Shown here: positions 11,029-22,550 of the stretch, in pieces | Layout: each line of letters begins with the position of its first letter | Position numbering within the stretch: position 1 is the first letter of the stretch | NCBI GenBank assembly: GCA_015501055.1 | Contig: JADNYV010000001.1 | Coordinates: 682,001-746,000, forward strand | DNA: 64,000 nucleotides | Direction: 5' to 3' | From: Mucidula mucida | Lineage: Eukaryota; Basidiomycota; Agaricomycetes; Agaricales; Physalacriaceae | Notes under the pieces: model-generated | The model's database searches: none | The model's input: the letters and a program-made list of their open reading frames with translations, nothing else | What the model was told of the DNA's origin: nothing | Program-made: the position numbers and the translations under genes

Positions 11029-11580
11029 TCAGACAAGTGAAGAGTCGGTCAGACGACGCCTCCTACGAACATGGAGAGCGAAATCCTGAAGCGTGGAGTC
11101 AGCGGCGACAGGTAGGGGCTAGCGGACGAGCGACGAACGATGACGAGCGCTACCAGCCTGCGAACTCGTCTGTTCTTTCTCGTCCTAAGCATGAATGAGG
11201 CCTTTTCAAGATCGACTTGCTCTTGAGCGGGAATAGGCTGTTCCAGAGGTAGTCAGCGCGTAAGAAAAGCGGAACATGCAGGCTTGTAGACCTCAAGAAC
11301 CTCAAAGTAAACGGCGAAATCTAACCCCGCCTGCTGAGTCGAAGCTATAGCCTGTGCAATAAGATGAGAAAAAGGAGTAAGAAGAATGCGAAGAAAGACG
11401 CACTGAGAACGAATTACGTCTCCCTGCGTACTCGTAGAGGTAAGGCTCATAGCGGAAAACGAGCGATGGCCTCAAGAGACGATAATATCCACCGGATGGC
11501 GCAAAGCGCTCGCAGGAGGCCCGCACGACCAGCATATTCAAATTGTGCAGTGGAATCTCGGAGCTGCGCGAGGCGGGCAT
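11029..11580 (-). CDS. Family A small basic protein, copy 1
   Basis: Unrecognised protein of about 130 residues. Four exons (11404-11580, 11292-11351, 11139-11237, 11029-11085), all junctions phase 0; introns are 52, 54 and 53 nt. The second donor could instead lie 9 nt earlier. It is a diverged paralogue of the plus-strand gene at 29733-30303: same exon count, same phases and matching motifs at the same places, including RPSLVF, YEYAGRRN just before the first junction, RRVRRLVALVI at the end of exon 3 and FALHVRRRRR in exon 4. Exon 1 is a mixed His/Tyr/Arg region; the C-terminus is strongly basic. There is no signal peptide or transmembrane helix. Conserved splice structure supports a real gene. 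A nuclear or nucleic-acid-binding role is only a guess from charge. Confidence 0.7.
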
Positions 11581-14500
11581 AGCGAAATGGGGGGCATGGG
11601 GATCTGCAGTCTGCTGGCTCTAATGGCGCGACGGGAGGGAAAAGCCGTGAAATCTGGGGACCGAATCTCCTCCCGTATAATTGAAGCTTTGCGAGGTAGG
11701 AAAGAAGCCAGCCACATTGCGGATGCAAAAGCACATTGCAGTTGATGTTATTGCCGTGTTTGTCCTCCTTCCACCACGGTCGGCATGTCATTATACCATC
11801 CTGGACAGGAGAACACCATACCAATCGACACGGAGCTAGACAAAGCTTGATTGTGAAGCGAGGACGCCGACCCTCTGATCGTTTCAATTATCCTCAATAA
11901 CGAAAGGACGACCCGGCTCTTGGGCGACATTGCATGCTTGAAGCGCCTCATCTCGATTCTAGGCCGCTATTGCTCCTCGTGCAGGCTTTATACTAGATCT
12001 CTCCGTTCCCATTCGCGCCGAGGCATATAGGCTTCCAATCACGACCCCTACGGCTCAATCTTGCTCTCCGTTTTCAGCTTTAGCCAGGGTACCTCCAAGC
12101 GGTTCGGAGGCGCATCACGGCACGTGACCAGTCACGTATGAGTCATCGTTACTCTGACTCTCGGCCTGGATTTGCGTTGCGCACCTTCACGCGTCCATGA
12201 CAATGCCAGAAGTCCTAGTATCGTGTGTCTGCGATAACTGATACCTGGAAGAAAGAAGACTAGTCGTGCGCCATGAAGACACCAAGATTCGACATCCAAT
12301 GACCACCGAGTTCGACGATCGCCTCTGAACGCAAGCAACGCCTCAAGAAGTCCAGCAAAACGACCCAGTATATGAAGAAGACCGTCTTAGCGCATTGTGA
12401 AATCCCATCCTAGAACGGCTACTCTGAATCTGGCTTGACTTCCTGTACTGAACAAATGACACTTACTCGTCCAAGCAAAGTCCATCAAGAACAGTGCAAA
12501 CATCTCAACGTGAAGTCTGGGTATCCGTAACTTGATTATGGTGGGGTATGATGACAAGTCCGAAGCGAATTTGGAACGTCCTGTGCGTCAAGGTAGGTGA
12601 CCAGCTTTAGACTGCGCCACACAGCAACCACGCCTTTCTATCGGTCTCCTATGCGAGTATAGAAAGATTCCTGAGGTCCTCCAATAGTGAAGAACCGATG
12701 CGGATTATCTTGGTTGTGGGTCCGACCAGGAGAATACCCCAGCTCGTCTCGCGCAAAAGAACAGATCCATGGCTTCAAACTTCTCTCCTCCCTAGATATC
12801 CTGTGTCGCGAAGAACATCAAAATTCGTATTTGGACGTTGTGCTGTCTCCTAGCTTCCGTTGAAGTCGACAAGTCAAGTTTGCTCCCAAGGACTGACAAC
12901 TTGGCATACAACGAGTCGACAGGTCGTTAGCGCTTTCCATTAGGTGAGATCGTCTACATCATGGCCAGCTCTGAAGCGTATTAGGACAAGCGTATGGTGG
13001 TAGATGGTGGTGGTTAGAATCGAGGAAGCTCGATCAGGCATATCGAAATTGCCAAATCCTGCCGCCATTTTTGCTTCCGTTTGTTCCTCCTTTGTCCTAA
13101 TACGTTGATCCTCCCGCCTCCCTCAACCGCCTTTTCCTACAGGCCCTCATCTCGGGGTCGGAGAGGGTCTGAAATAGCTTGAACGGTCACTCCTTGGAAT
13201 TGATCGACCTAGACGTTCCCCCAGGTCTCGCAAGCATCGACGCTGGGCAATAGACTATCAGAGGAGCCTAGAGACGCAGCGGTGGATTTTTTGAACGGTC
13301 AGATTAATTATTATCTTCCATGTCTGTTTACACCGCCATCTTGCAGATATCGAGCGCCGCATCGGGCGCTGGACTCCCTCAAGCGACGATAGGATGACTC
13401 TTATCATTGCCAACGCAAAATCACCCCTCAATATACCCTCATTGCAAGCCATTCGCCTCGACTTTGCCTTATCCGCTTGCTCTGTATCCTGTTCTGTTTA
13501 CGTTGCACAATACACCAGCAGCTCACTCGTCACCCAATTGGCCTGTCCCCAATCTCGCCATCGTTCCGTTACCGTCTCCGCCCTTTAAACTCGCCCAATC
13601 TGTACCACGCATTTCCATAATTCGACGTACTTCCTCTCAATTGGCTACTCTCTGCCCATGGATTTTGTTTCTCCTCCCTCACCATTCATCTTCTCGCATC
13701 TGCCTTTCATCTTTTTTAGAATGAGCCAAACTACGATTTTTCATCCCGGAGCTTTATCGTGGACGATTCCATAAGTGCTCATGCACCAGTTACTGGGCTG
13801 AGAACACATCGAATAGGCGAGTTCGAAAGAATCCGTGGATACTGATAGCGGTCCGGTACATCGACACAACCTTCGGTCTCACGCTCACTGAATGGCACTT
13901 CAAGCTATCGTCGCGCTGTCTAGCACTACTTCCACTGTAGTTAAGATCATTCATTCGCGCGCCCAATTGAAGGCTTCAGGATGTAACTCTCCCGACAACT
14001 CGCCCTCTGTACGCCTATCCTGGTCAAGTCTCATAGAAAAGTGAATCCAATATTTCTGAATGAGGTCTCGACGCATTGCTTCAATGACACTTGCATTTCA
14101 CTTGTCGGACTGAAAACTCGAATGGTCATCTCCCGTCGCGATGCCGCTAAAGGTTTGCTCTCGGTGGGCGCCTGTCGAGGTGGACTTGCAAGAATAACTC
14201 ACATATACCCTTAGAGATACGTACTGTAGTGTGGCTCGTAGGTTATCAACCATTCCGACTAGTCCATGCCTGTTCATGTCTCAATAAGATCTCACTTCGA
14301 TGTAACAAATACTACTTATAACGGATGAAGTCCCCAGAATTGTACCAAGTACAAGAACGCATACGATTGCAATTCCCTCACATTGTTTCTCCTTACGGCC
14401 ACGATCAAGACTAGGTTCCCTTGAAATGACGCTGATCGTACCGTTGATGCATGAAAGAAATGCTATTGTACAGACGAACGAACACAACTATCAAAACACA

Positions 14501-14987
14501 ACGAAATATGTACAAAGGAATGGATGCGGATGATGTGGTAGGATGCTACAAATGACGAGTGGTGAGATGGTATATTCGAATGCAATGTTCGTTCACTGTA
14601 TTAGGCTGTCCACTAGACGACGGGCGGGAGGAATAGGATATAAATAAGTAATCCGCTGGTAGGTTAATGTGGCATAATACTGTGACGCGCAAATCTTCAG
14701 CTGAAGATTGCAGTACGTCAGACGGCGAGACTCACGGCATAATGTCGTTCGTCAAAATGGTTTTCATAGGGAGGCATAAAAGTCTTGATGATCATCGAGT
14801 GGTCGTTTTTTCTAAGAATCGTTGTTGTCCGAGAGGCAATTAGGGTTATGTGCGCAGAGTACGGGATATCGAAGAGGTGCTGATACATTTTTACAGGTTC
14901 CTATGAACACAAGTCAGTCGTGCGGTAAGAGAATATCAAAGGAGCTGACCATCCGGGAAATTCACAAATGGAAGGGTATAATGGGTA
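11581..14987. other. Gene-free stretch beside the mating-type locus
   Basis: About 3.4 kb with only short, motif-free open frames on either strand. No transposase, reverse transcriptase, terminal repeat, tRNA or rRNA is recognised. Diverged relics cannot be excluded by eye. Confidence 0.5.
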
Positions 14988-16543
14988 TCAGCGTTTGTTG
15001 CCAGCGTACCAAGAAAGGTCAACACTGCCAACTCCACTTATAAACACCTTTGCGCGAAGTCGACAGACCTGTAGAAGCATCAATTTCATAACCTGCGAGT
15101 ATTGATAGGAAGAGAAGACTTACTGTGTCTGCGACTTCTGCACTTCGGAAATGTACGTGCAGATCGCCATTAGGCATGCGCATGATCTGACTGACTTCGC
15201 CAAAGCTCTGTAGAACACCATGTAAGCAGCCGACATTTCAAAGAATCCAATCATCTTCACCTCACACCACTGCTTGACACCTTCGAACCGTCTCGTATCA
15301 TTTGGCCCAATACCACTAACAATGAGCTTCTTCTTCTTCTGGTTCCGCGAGCTCAAGGAAGAAAATGATACGCGAGGTACCGATCCTCCTTTGGTAGTAG
15401 AAGTAAAGGCAACTTGAGGCCCAGCAGGTTTGGTCTCTGACGGTGTATTGGAGTCCGTTGTAGAAAGCGGGACTCTTGAGCTTCGAGCCTTCTTCAACTT
15501 CTTGTTCGGCAAACGCTCAAGCGCAACATTGGAAGCTATCGAGAGCTCGTCCGCGTTTAGGTCGTAGAACGCGCCACCATGGGAAATACTCCTCGAACGA
15601 ACAGAGTCACCAAATGACAACTTGGAGAGTGGTGTAGTTATGTCGGTGATCGTAGTGGACGTATGAGTGTTAGTAGAGGACAGGCTGGGGCGCGAGGGCG
15701 TATATGCGGTATCGGAAGGTTGCACTGATACTTGAGAACCAGTTGGAGATGAGAAATGGCCGAGAACGCTCGGTCTCCATCTGGGAGAAGTTGGGGGTGT
15801 CCGCGGCGCAGAAGATGATATGCTCAAAGTACCAAGGCTGGACGAGCGATTGTGCGGCCGGTGCGTTCCTTTGTTCGAGCCTGGCCGCGGCATTAGCGGG
15901 AAAAATGACGGTCGCGTAGGGGTATGCGCTGGGGTCGACGAGGCTGGAGTCGGGGTCTGGGGTCTGGGTGAGCTGGAACGGAAGGACAAATGGAGACTCT
16001 TGATAGAAGGCGGCGTAGAGAAGAATCTGGAGGTTCTGTTGGAGTGCGTAGGTGTCGACGGCGCCTGGGAATATATCAGATGGCGCGTACAGAATCAGAT
16101 GGTTCCGCTTACAAAATTCGGATCGTCAGGAATATCGGTATCTTCAACAAAATCGTAACTCTTCAGTGTCACTGCGGATGCGTTCGCACTGGGATTGAGG
16201 GATCGGCTCTCGCCGGGCACGGCGAGAAAGTCGTGGGCTGTAGATCCTATGGTCGATCCGGAATCTGGCGCGTCGTGGATGTCGTCAGGTATGCCTTCGA
16301 GCGTGCTTGCGTATGTTTGCTGATCTACTATCCATTTGTTGAACAAACTGGACCGCCGTCGCCGAGGCTGTCTGAAAAGTGGCGTGATGTTGAAGGGATC
16401 CTCTTCCGGGAGAGTATAGGGTAGGTCATCCTTGGTCGAAATTCTTGGCTGTGAAGCGGAAATTAGCGTCAGCTGCAGTCCATAGTAGGTGGTCGTACTT
16501 GGTTACTAGGCGTTACTCGTAAGGTTGGCGTTGCAGACGCCAT
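14988..16543 (-). CDS. RRM-like protein with long disordered N-terminus
   Basis: Five exons (16499-16543, 16113-16448, 15261-16064, 15124-15207, 14988-15068) with introns of 48-55 nt give about 449 residues. The first ~375 residues are Ser/Pro/Thr-rich and largely disordered, with a short basic patch. The C-terminal ~75 residues look like one RNA-recognition-motif fold: a strand (KKLIVSGIG), a helix with EGVKQWCESFGEV, then MRMPNGDLHVHFRSAEVAD as the RNP-like strand and second helix, ending GVGSVDLSWYAGNKR. Aromatic positions of the RNP motifs are poorly conserved, so RNA binding is probable rather than certain. The last exon is supported because only phase-0 joining at 15069-15123 keeps the fold going. 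The position one gene away from HD2 recalls the conserved beta-flanking gene of other agaricomycetes, but identity with it was not established. Confidence 0.75.
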
Positions 16544-17235
16544 CGGCTGTGGTCGCAGGTCGGAAGAGTAGGGATAGCAAGGGAGGGAACGGCGGGAAGG
16601 AGAAATAAAGGGACGGCGACTAAGCTGATGGCATAAGGGCAAGAGCATGCACAACGCCTCGTTGAGAGAAAAAGTGGTCGCGTCTTGACTAAAAGAGCAC
16701 GCCTGGAAGAATCTCCTTTTTGGGTTTCCAACCTTCCCGCCTCGTGTAGCTTCGGGAGTAATGCCGTCTGCCTCGTGCCAGCTATAATTTGCCACCCGTC
16801 AGTGGTTGACAACCGCCACCCTGTTTCTTGCTGTGCTGTTACCTGCCCTGTGCCCTTATTTTCAGTCGGTTGGCGCGACTCATGTCAAGCTCATGGACTG
16901 CCAAATAGTGTACCCAGTCTCGTCAAAATGACGGAAATGAATTTCTTATCGATGATATGCAACTCCGTGAAATATAAATGAAAGCTTACAGGCTTCCTCG
17001 ACAATTGAAAGCAAGCTGTCGCGCCACATCTTCTATACGGCTCAGCCTGCCTCCTGGAGTCACAAATAGGAAACTCGCTTTCTATGCTCAACCTCCTGCA
17101 TATCCGCCACCGTCTCCGTGCGTGCATGATCTTCATCAACTGGTGGTGACATTCCGTAGGACGACAAATTGTTCTTCGAACCAGTACACGTCAAGATAAA
17201 TCGATCGCAATCCTGGATAAACTAACCTTCACCAA
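16544..17235. other. Intergenic
   Basis: Region between the CFD1 stop and the start of the RRM-like gene, both on the minus strand; it should hold that gene's promoter. Open frames here are motif-free. Confidence 0.45.
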
Positions 17236-18153
17236 TCAAAGATCCTGGAGAATCTTATCGACGATGCTCTTGAAAATCTGCGAGGAGGATGTCGATTTGT
17301 ATTGCTCTAGTAATTGGAAGGACTGCGTAGTGTCCGAGATGGTCACTGTTTTCAGTTTCTCTTCCGGGGCGCTGGCATCGAGGAGCGTTACGAGTTCCGT
17401 GTCAATAGGCAGGCTGCCAAGAAAGTGCAGGTTCTCTCGTTTCGCCATTGATTCTCCTCCCCCAGTCGAGAAAACGTTGCTGATCTCCCCACAACACGGA
17501 CAGACGTATCCGCTCATGTTTTCAATAATTCCCAACACAGGTAGATTGACAGCTCGAGTGAAAGAGAGACACTTCATAACATCCATGAGCGCTACGGCTT
17601 GCGGAGTAGTCACGATGACAGAAGAGAGACGTGAATGAACGGGAGCCATATGTTCAAGAAGGGATAAATGTTCGTCGGACGTTCCTACACCTACGTGAGT
17701 TTTGATTAGAGAAGAGATGATCGACGTACCTGGAGGAGTGTCGATAACAAGATAATCTAGTTCACCCCAGCGAACGTCGCTCAGAAATTGCCGTATCATC
17801 CCGTTCTTCTTGGGCCCCCGCCAAACGACAGAATCACCCTTGTTCTTGAGCAGAAAGCCCACGCTCATGCACGCAAGCCGTGCCTCGCTTCCATCAGCAT
17901 AGACTGGCACCCATCCGTCCGTGCTCTGGTGGACCCCGTGTCCATCCATGCCCAACATCCGTGGCATTGAAGGGCCTGTTAGATCCACATCGAGAACCCC
18001 GACCTTCGCAGTCGGAGAGCTGGCATAGAGACTGAGAGCAAGCTGAGTCGTTACAGAACTCTTGCCGACTCCTCCTTTCCCCGAGAGAACGATTATAATG
18101 TGTTTCACGGCTCGTAAACGTCTGGAAACTGGCGTGTCCTCCGTAGTCGACAT
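17236..18153 (-). CDS. CFD1: Cytosolic Fe-S cluster assembly ATPase Cfd1 (NUBP2)
   Basis: MRP/NBP35-family P-loop ATPase. In the cytosolic iron-sulphur assembly pathway Cfd1 forms the scaffold complex with Nbp35 that builds 4Fe-4S clusters for nuclear and cytosolic proteins. Visible features: deviant Walker [10 protein letters not shown] near residue 26, [14 protein letters not shown], a DTPPGTSDEH switch region, and the C-terminal cluster-binding CPCC in [13 protein letters not shown]. The short N-terminus lacks the Cys-rich extension of Nbp35, which favours Cfd1. A 45-nt intron (17685-17729) lies inside DTPPG|TSDEH; it is divisible by three and open, so the frame reads through, but removing it restores the family motif. 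Mature length is about 290 residues. Confidence 0.95.
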   Translation of the reverse strand: MSTTEDTPVSRRLRAVKHIIIVLSGKGGVGKSSVTTQLALSLYASSPTAKVGVLDVDLTGPSMPRMLGMDGHGVHQSTDGWVPVYADGSEARLACMSVGFLLKNKGDSVVWRGPKKNGMIRQFLSDVRWGELDYLVIDTPPGTSIISSLIKTHVGVGTSDEHLSLLEHMAPVHSRLSSVIVTTPQAVALMDVMKCLSFTRAVNLPVLGIIENMSGYVCPCCGEISNVFSTGGGESMAKRENLHFLGSLPIDTELVTLLDASAPEEKLKTVTISDTTQSFQLLEQYKSTSSSQIFKSIVDKILQDL

Positions 18154-18600
18154 CGATGGGGTTTATATGAAGGTTTCAGTAGAGAAAATACGCATCGCTG
18201 ACAGAGCTGTTCAATGCGAGGTGACAATGACAGTCACAAGAGCCCTCTATTCGGCATTACTCGGCCGACAGTATCAAGTAGCATCGCTGCATGGTTGGAT
18301 TCACAACACTGCAGGCAGGCATGGGAAGTGTTACAGGAGCCTATAGTCCTAGTATTGATCCTCAGAGTGATGCTTGAAGGAAAGAAATGTTTTCCCATCT
18401 TGAACAGATTACAGATACAGCAATGCGACGCAAATACAAGTACATTTGAGACTCACAATCAGTAAGAAATGACCAGATTGATATAAACGCAACGATTGAA
18501 CATCACTATCAGGGGCCGTCAATGTGAGCGCTACAATTCTACAAGGCATGGCGTATGCACTGTAACTGTATGTCGATCGAAAGGACGGGCGAAATAGAGA
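18154..18600. other. Intergenic
   Basis: Upstream region of CFD1 and 3' flank of the disrupted gamma-glutamylcyclotransferase gene. No features recognised. Confidence 0.45.
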
Positions 18601-19459
18601 CTACTTTGACGCTTCTCCATCACCAAAAATCCACCTACCCACCCAATCGTACACCGTCCACATGGTCCCAAATAGACCCACTCTCATCGATCGTACGGGG
18701 CTGGGTGCGGAGCCATTCTTACTTGTAGTCCGTGCGACAATGCGGAAGAACAAGAGCAAGCCCGGCATCCACCCAACGATGTGAAAAATACGACCAAGCC
18801 TCTGCCGGATTGAACTTGGTCGGTATGATGGGATACTATCAAGATAAGCGATATAGGCATCCGGCATCTTCTGCTCTGGAGGACAGAAGAATATTGATCA
18901 GTTTGTCATCGCAAACCAAGTGACGATTGGAAGTCTGTCGACTTACCTCGCGCGCCATTCCGAAGTAGATTCATGTAACGGAGTGAGGCATATCCCGGTG
19001 CTGCCTCGTTTTTGTCGTGCGCAAAGTGAAGGCTTGGATTACCTCTGGGGTACGCGTACCATTGGGCGAGACCACAGCCGGAACACGCAGTGGTTGATAC
19101 GATGTTCCACCCCCTTCCGAGCGCAAAATAGTGAGAAAATCTTGCGGCGAGAGCAGATACGCGACACCCATTCAACTGCCCTCGCCAGACCAAGCTTTAT
19201 CCGGTGTCCATAGCTCGTGAGGTGGATCGGAGAGACGACAATTTGCGAAGCGCGGTTTGATGAAGGGGACGCCAGGATTATCAAAGGTGAGAATGAGGCT
19301 GTCGACGACAACAGCTTTCTTATGAAGTGGGGTGATATTGCGTTTGACGAGGAAGCCAGTGACAGAAAGGTTGCTGCCGTACCCAAGATACCAGCGGGAG
19401 GCGTCTGGCGCCGCAAGGCTAGCGTTGTTTGGGTCAAGCAGTTCGATGCCAGAAGCCAT
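18601..19459 (-). pseudogene. Gamma-glutamylcyclotransferase-like, disrupted
   Basis: The protein would be a gamma-glutamylcyclotransferase-fold enzyme, releasing 5-oxoproline from gamma-glutamyl substrates. The glycine-rich YLGYGSNLS motif is near the N-terminus and GVAYLLSPQDFLTILRSEGGG follows. Two lesions break the frame: an in-frame TGA at 19172-19174 (EGS-stop-MGVAYLL), and the loss of one base near 19010-19017 in an A run, after which the family-like segment YASLRYMNLLRNGAR reads in another frame. A 71-nt intron (18876-18946) then leads to EQKMPDAYIAYLDSI and the stop at 18601-18603. No splice solution was found that bypasses both. It is either a recent pseudogene or carries consensus errors. 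Confidence 0.75.
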
Positions 19460-20005
19460 GATGGATGCGCTACGTGAGGCGCCGCCTTTAACTGAACGTG
19501 AGGATCATAAACTGTGCGTAAGAATGGAAGACAATGGATGGGCCGGTTAACCCGGTCGAGAACTATCTTGTTTAAGCGCGTATGATAATTGAGTCTTGCT
19601 GCGCGCCTCCCCGGGCTTCTGGGAAGTGGACTGATGGCAGTATGAGGAGTGACATATGCGTTGATCGTTGATTCTTCATATGATGATGGAGGAGGAAGAG
19701 AAACTGCTTGACCGGCCCGCCTCGGCCTCAAAGCGTCTGTCATGGCAGCGTCAACTTGAATTCATGCTAGATTATCGATACCTAGCAACTTGATTTACCG
19801 CCTCAAGCGGCCAATGGCGCTGGCTAGTATGAACCTTTCAGTTTGTGGCGTTACGTTCAGGCTAGTCTGAATTCACCCAACGGCCGAAATTCACAGGCCA
19901 CCGCTTCCATATGGTCACACCTTCAAGCTTCAGGCCTTGATTCTCTGTAATCGGCTTGTATTTGATTTGGCTCGCACGAAGACATAGATCGACTCAGCGT
20001 CCCGC
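19460..20005. other. Intergenic
   Basis: Promoter side of the disrupted gene and 3' flank of the RNase gene. The long minus-strand open frame overlapping this region (19039-19743) is a shadow of the disrupted gene. Confidence 0.45.
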
Positions 20006-21192
20006 CTACCACCAACGACTCTTCCTAACTTCATGCTCAGAACCTAACGTACGTTCATAATACCAGATTGGCTCGGTCGCTGAACAAGATGACTTCGTCG
20101 TTGAGTCAAGGGTTTTGTACGTGCCGAACTGCTCCTACGAGGGTGTAAATACAATCACAAAGTTCGTGGCACTACTCTTACCGTTCCGTAGACATGGCTG
20201 AAATACCAAACTTCAGACAAGACAGTTGCGTTCGTACACCCCAAGTAAGGGATGGCGCCTGTTTGCATGACGATTGCTGTTTGAATTTGGTCCAGTGTAT
20301 ACGACGTGGTGTTAGAAGGAACAATCCCAGATCTGCGATTGAGATTAGTCTCTGGAAGTAAAGAAAGTGTGAAAACACCTACGCAGCCAGTATATCGAAA
20401 GTAGGGTATTGATGGAACGCCCTTATTGTCGCGTCAAAGAAATCGACGACCTCTGCATGCTCTTCGACGTCTTCGCTGTAGCATTGCACGTCAAAAGTAG
20501 ACGTGCACGTCGCGTGCTTGGAGAACTGGGTATACTAGTTTAGCAGTGACACTCGGAGCCGTATCAACACCGACCTCGTGAGCCCATAGGTCAACATTCG
20601 GAGCATTCTGATTGATCCAATACGTGTTCACTGCGAAAGGCGGTCGAATCTTAGATGCGGCGTGAAGATGTATACTCACTGAAAGCAAGCTGGTCATCCC
20701 TGCCGAATTTCTTGACGAAGGTATCAACTCCAGGTCCTACCCAAGCCGGAACTTTTGTGCCGTCTGGCAGCGTAGCAGGAGATGGGGCGGGATCATATTG
20801 TCGCGAGAGATCGCAGTACTGCTCGTAAGATCTACGGTGTTGTATATGCTGTCAGCCATCACGGACGCCACGTACGGAACCAGAGCTACATACCCATCAC
20901 AGTTGTCCGGCCACAGACCGTGAATAGTCCAACTACCAGCCGGCAGCTTTTGCCCTTTCTTCTCGAGTCCCGTATACGTACTCCAGAACTGCGTCTGCAG
21001 CACCAAGCCGCCAGGCGTTGGAGAGCAGCATGTGTTCTCAATGACGGTCGTATTCTCGCATGAGTACGTCGGTGTCTGTTTGGCGCAGCTCAAAATACTA
21101 GGAACAGTACTGGGAAGCTGGGAGATGCCAGATTCCGGTGCGCCCAGAGCTGCTGAAGCTAGGAAGAACAGAGTGGCGAGAGGACCGTACAT
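20006..21192 (-). CDS. Secreted RNase T2
   Basis: T2-family acid endoribonuclease that cleaves RNA through 2',3'-cyclic phosphates. Six exons (20894-21192, 20680-20831, 20575-20630, 20383-20525, 20182-20332, 20006-20134) with introns of 47-62 nt give 309 residues. An N-terminal signal peptide (hydrophobic to about residue 18, then ALGAPES) marks it as secreted or vacuolar. Both catalytic segments are present: CAS I in WTIHGLWPDNCDG and CAS II split by an intron as LWAHE|FSKHATC, giving the two active-site histidines. Other family marks are the pattern Gly-Ser-Tyr-Glu-Gln-Tyr-Cys after CAS I, many cysteines, and a C-terminal FGTYKTLDSTTKSSC segment. The frame is open across all joins. Confidence 0.95.
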
Positions 21193-21581
21193 CTTACAGT
21201 ACTAGAGCGCCTAGAGCATCCGCATGCCCTTTATATAATGAATGTATTGGCGCCAGCTAGTTCCATACGTACGAACGTGCTTATCGTGAAGCGGTCCATG
21301 AGGTTACTGCACGACACACGTGGCGCGTCAATTAGTGACGCGACGAGGGCGGGGCCGAATATACACTCTTACGATTCATGCGGGCTCAAGTTCGGTTACT
21401 TAATTGAGATGACATTCCATTTGCATGAGAGAAACAATTTCACAGATATACTATGAACTACGACGAAACGGAAATCTATCTATCTAGGTAAGCAAAACAC
21501 AAGAGACGGAGGAGCATAGATAAGGAACGCATAGGTACACATACGCCTGACATACGCTGAGACAAAACGAGGAATGAGGTA
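21193..21581. other. Intergenic
   Basis: Promoter side of the RNase T2 gene (a TATATAA-like sequence lies close to 21232) and 3' flank of the next minus-strand gene. Nothing else seen. Confidence 0.4.
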
Positions 21582-22550
21582 TTACAAGCTGGGAATAATG
21601 AGAAGAGTGGGAGCCCTACGAAGGGCAGCATTCTGAGGGTAGTTCGGCGGGGTGGGTTGGACTTGCTGCTGGGGTTGAGCAACTTGAACTTGAGGTGCCA
21701 TTTGGCGCCTGTCAATCTCCGCAGAACGGGGATACAGCATGTTCGCCACTTCGAGTTCAGAATCTACGGATGAGCGGCGAAGGTCCGCCATGTGCGTGAA
21801 TGAAAGGTTTTCCTCCCTTTCGGTTTGGGGGACTTGGAATGACGAGGTTGCGTCGCCCATGTCTTCATCTTCTTCATGAATGGGCCGCATACCGGTGTAC
21901 CGAGACGAACCCGCAACGCCGAGTAGGGGAAGCGAAGAAGCGCGAGGAGGACGTCTGTGGGAGGGACGCAATGGAGCAGCAGGAACCTGGGGAGGAAGAA
22001 CGTGCTGTCGCGTCGGCGTTTGGATATTGAGAGAAGCAGCATCCTCGTCAGTGTCCATCGCGTCGTCGTAGGATGGAGAACGCTGGGGAGAAAAATCTGT
22101 GCGATGTTCTGAGTCCTGACTTGGCTCCCTTTGACGCCCCTTCCCTTTGTCCTTGTGGCTTTGCTGCACATCGCTATTGTTCGAAGGACCCTGCCCCTGC
22201 TGCTCCGGGTCACTGAATATATTCAGTTTGGCTAAGCGCCTTTTCTCTCTCAAACAGGATTGTGCGTACACTTCTAGACGTCGCGGAGCAGCGAGATCAC
22301 TCTCTTCTGGGCCAGGAAGGGGATCATAAAGCCCTAATGGTCGATACCCAAGAGGTGCAGCTGACGCATTGGGAGGGGGAGGGTTATTTGGGAGAGGGTT
22401 GGGTTGAGGTGGAGTTGAAGAACCATTGGAGGCCACTGAAGGGGTCACTGGACCTGTCGACTGAGGCGGTTGAGTCGTCCGGTTGCGCGCGCGCATCTGC
22501 ATAGAGTGTCGCGACGGAGCGGGCGGTTTGGCTGCTTTGCGGGGAGACAT
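21582..22550 (-). CDS. Low-complexity hypothetical protein
   Basis: Not recognised. An uninterrupted 322-codon frame rich in Pro, Ser, Gln and Arg. A central segment (about residues 70-112, containing GYRPLGLYDPLPGPEE and a Cys/Leu/Lys-rich helix ending KLNIF) is the only part with ordinary composition and may be the conserved core. An acidic patch (EEDEDMGD) and a Gln/Pro-rich C-terminus follow. No signal peptide, membrane helix or zinc motif. Lack of introns is unusual for this window; the coherent composition favours a real gene. Confidence 0.6.
   Translation of the reverse strand: MSPRKAAKPPAPSRHSMQMRARNRTTQPPQSTGPVTPSVASNGSSTPPQPNPLPNNPPPPNASAAPLGYRPLGLYDPLPGPEESDLAAPRRLEVYAQSCLREKRRLAKLNIFSDPEQQGQGPSNNSDVQQSHKDKGKGRQREPSQDSEHRTDFSPQRSPSYDDAMDTDEDAASLNIQTPTRQHVLPPQVPAAPLRPSHRRPPRASSLPLLGVAGSSRYTGMRPIHEEDEDMGDATSSFQVPQTEREENLSFTHMADLRRSSVDSELEVANMLYPRSAEIDRRQMAPQVQVAQPQQQVQPTPPNYPQNAALRRAPTLLIIPSL

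Noticed and set aside
10902..11198. Plus-strand ORF across families A and B
   Set aside because: Antisense shadow of family A exons 3-4 and family B.
11581..14987. Transposon in the gene-free block
   Set aside because: No transposase or RT motif, terminal inverted repeat or long direct repeat could be seen by eye.
19039..19743. 234-codon minus-strand ORF
   Set aside because: Overlaps the gamma-glutamylcyclotransferase in another frame and has no motif.
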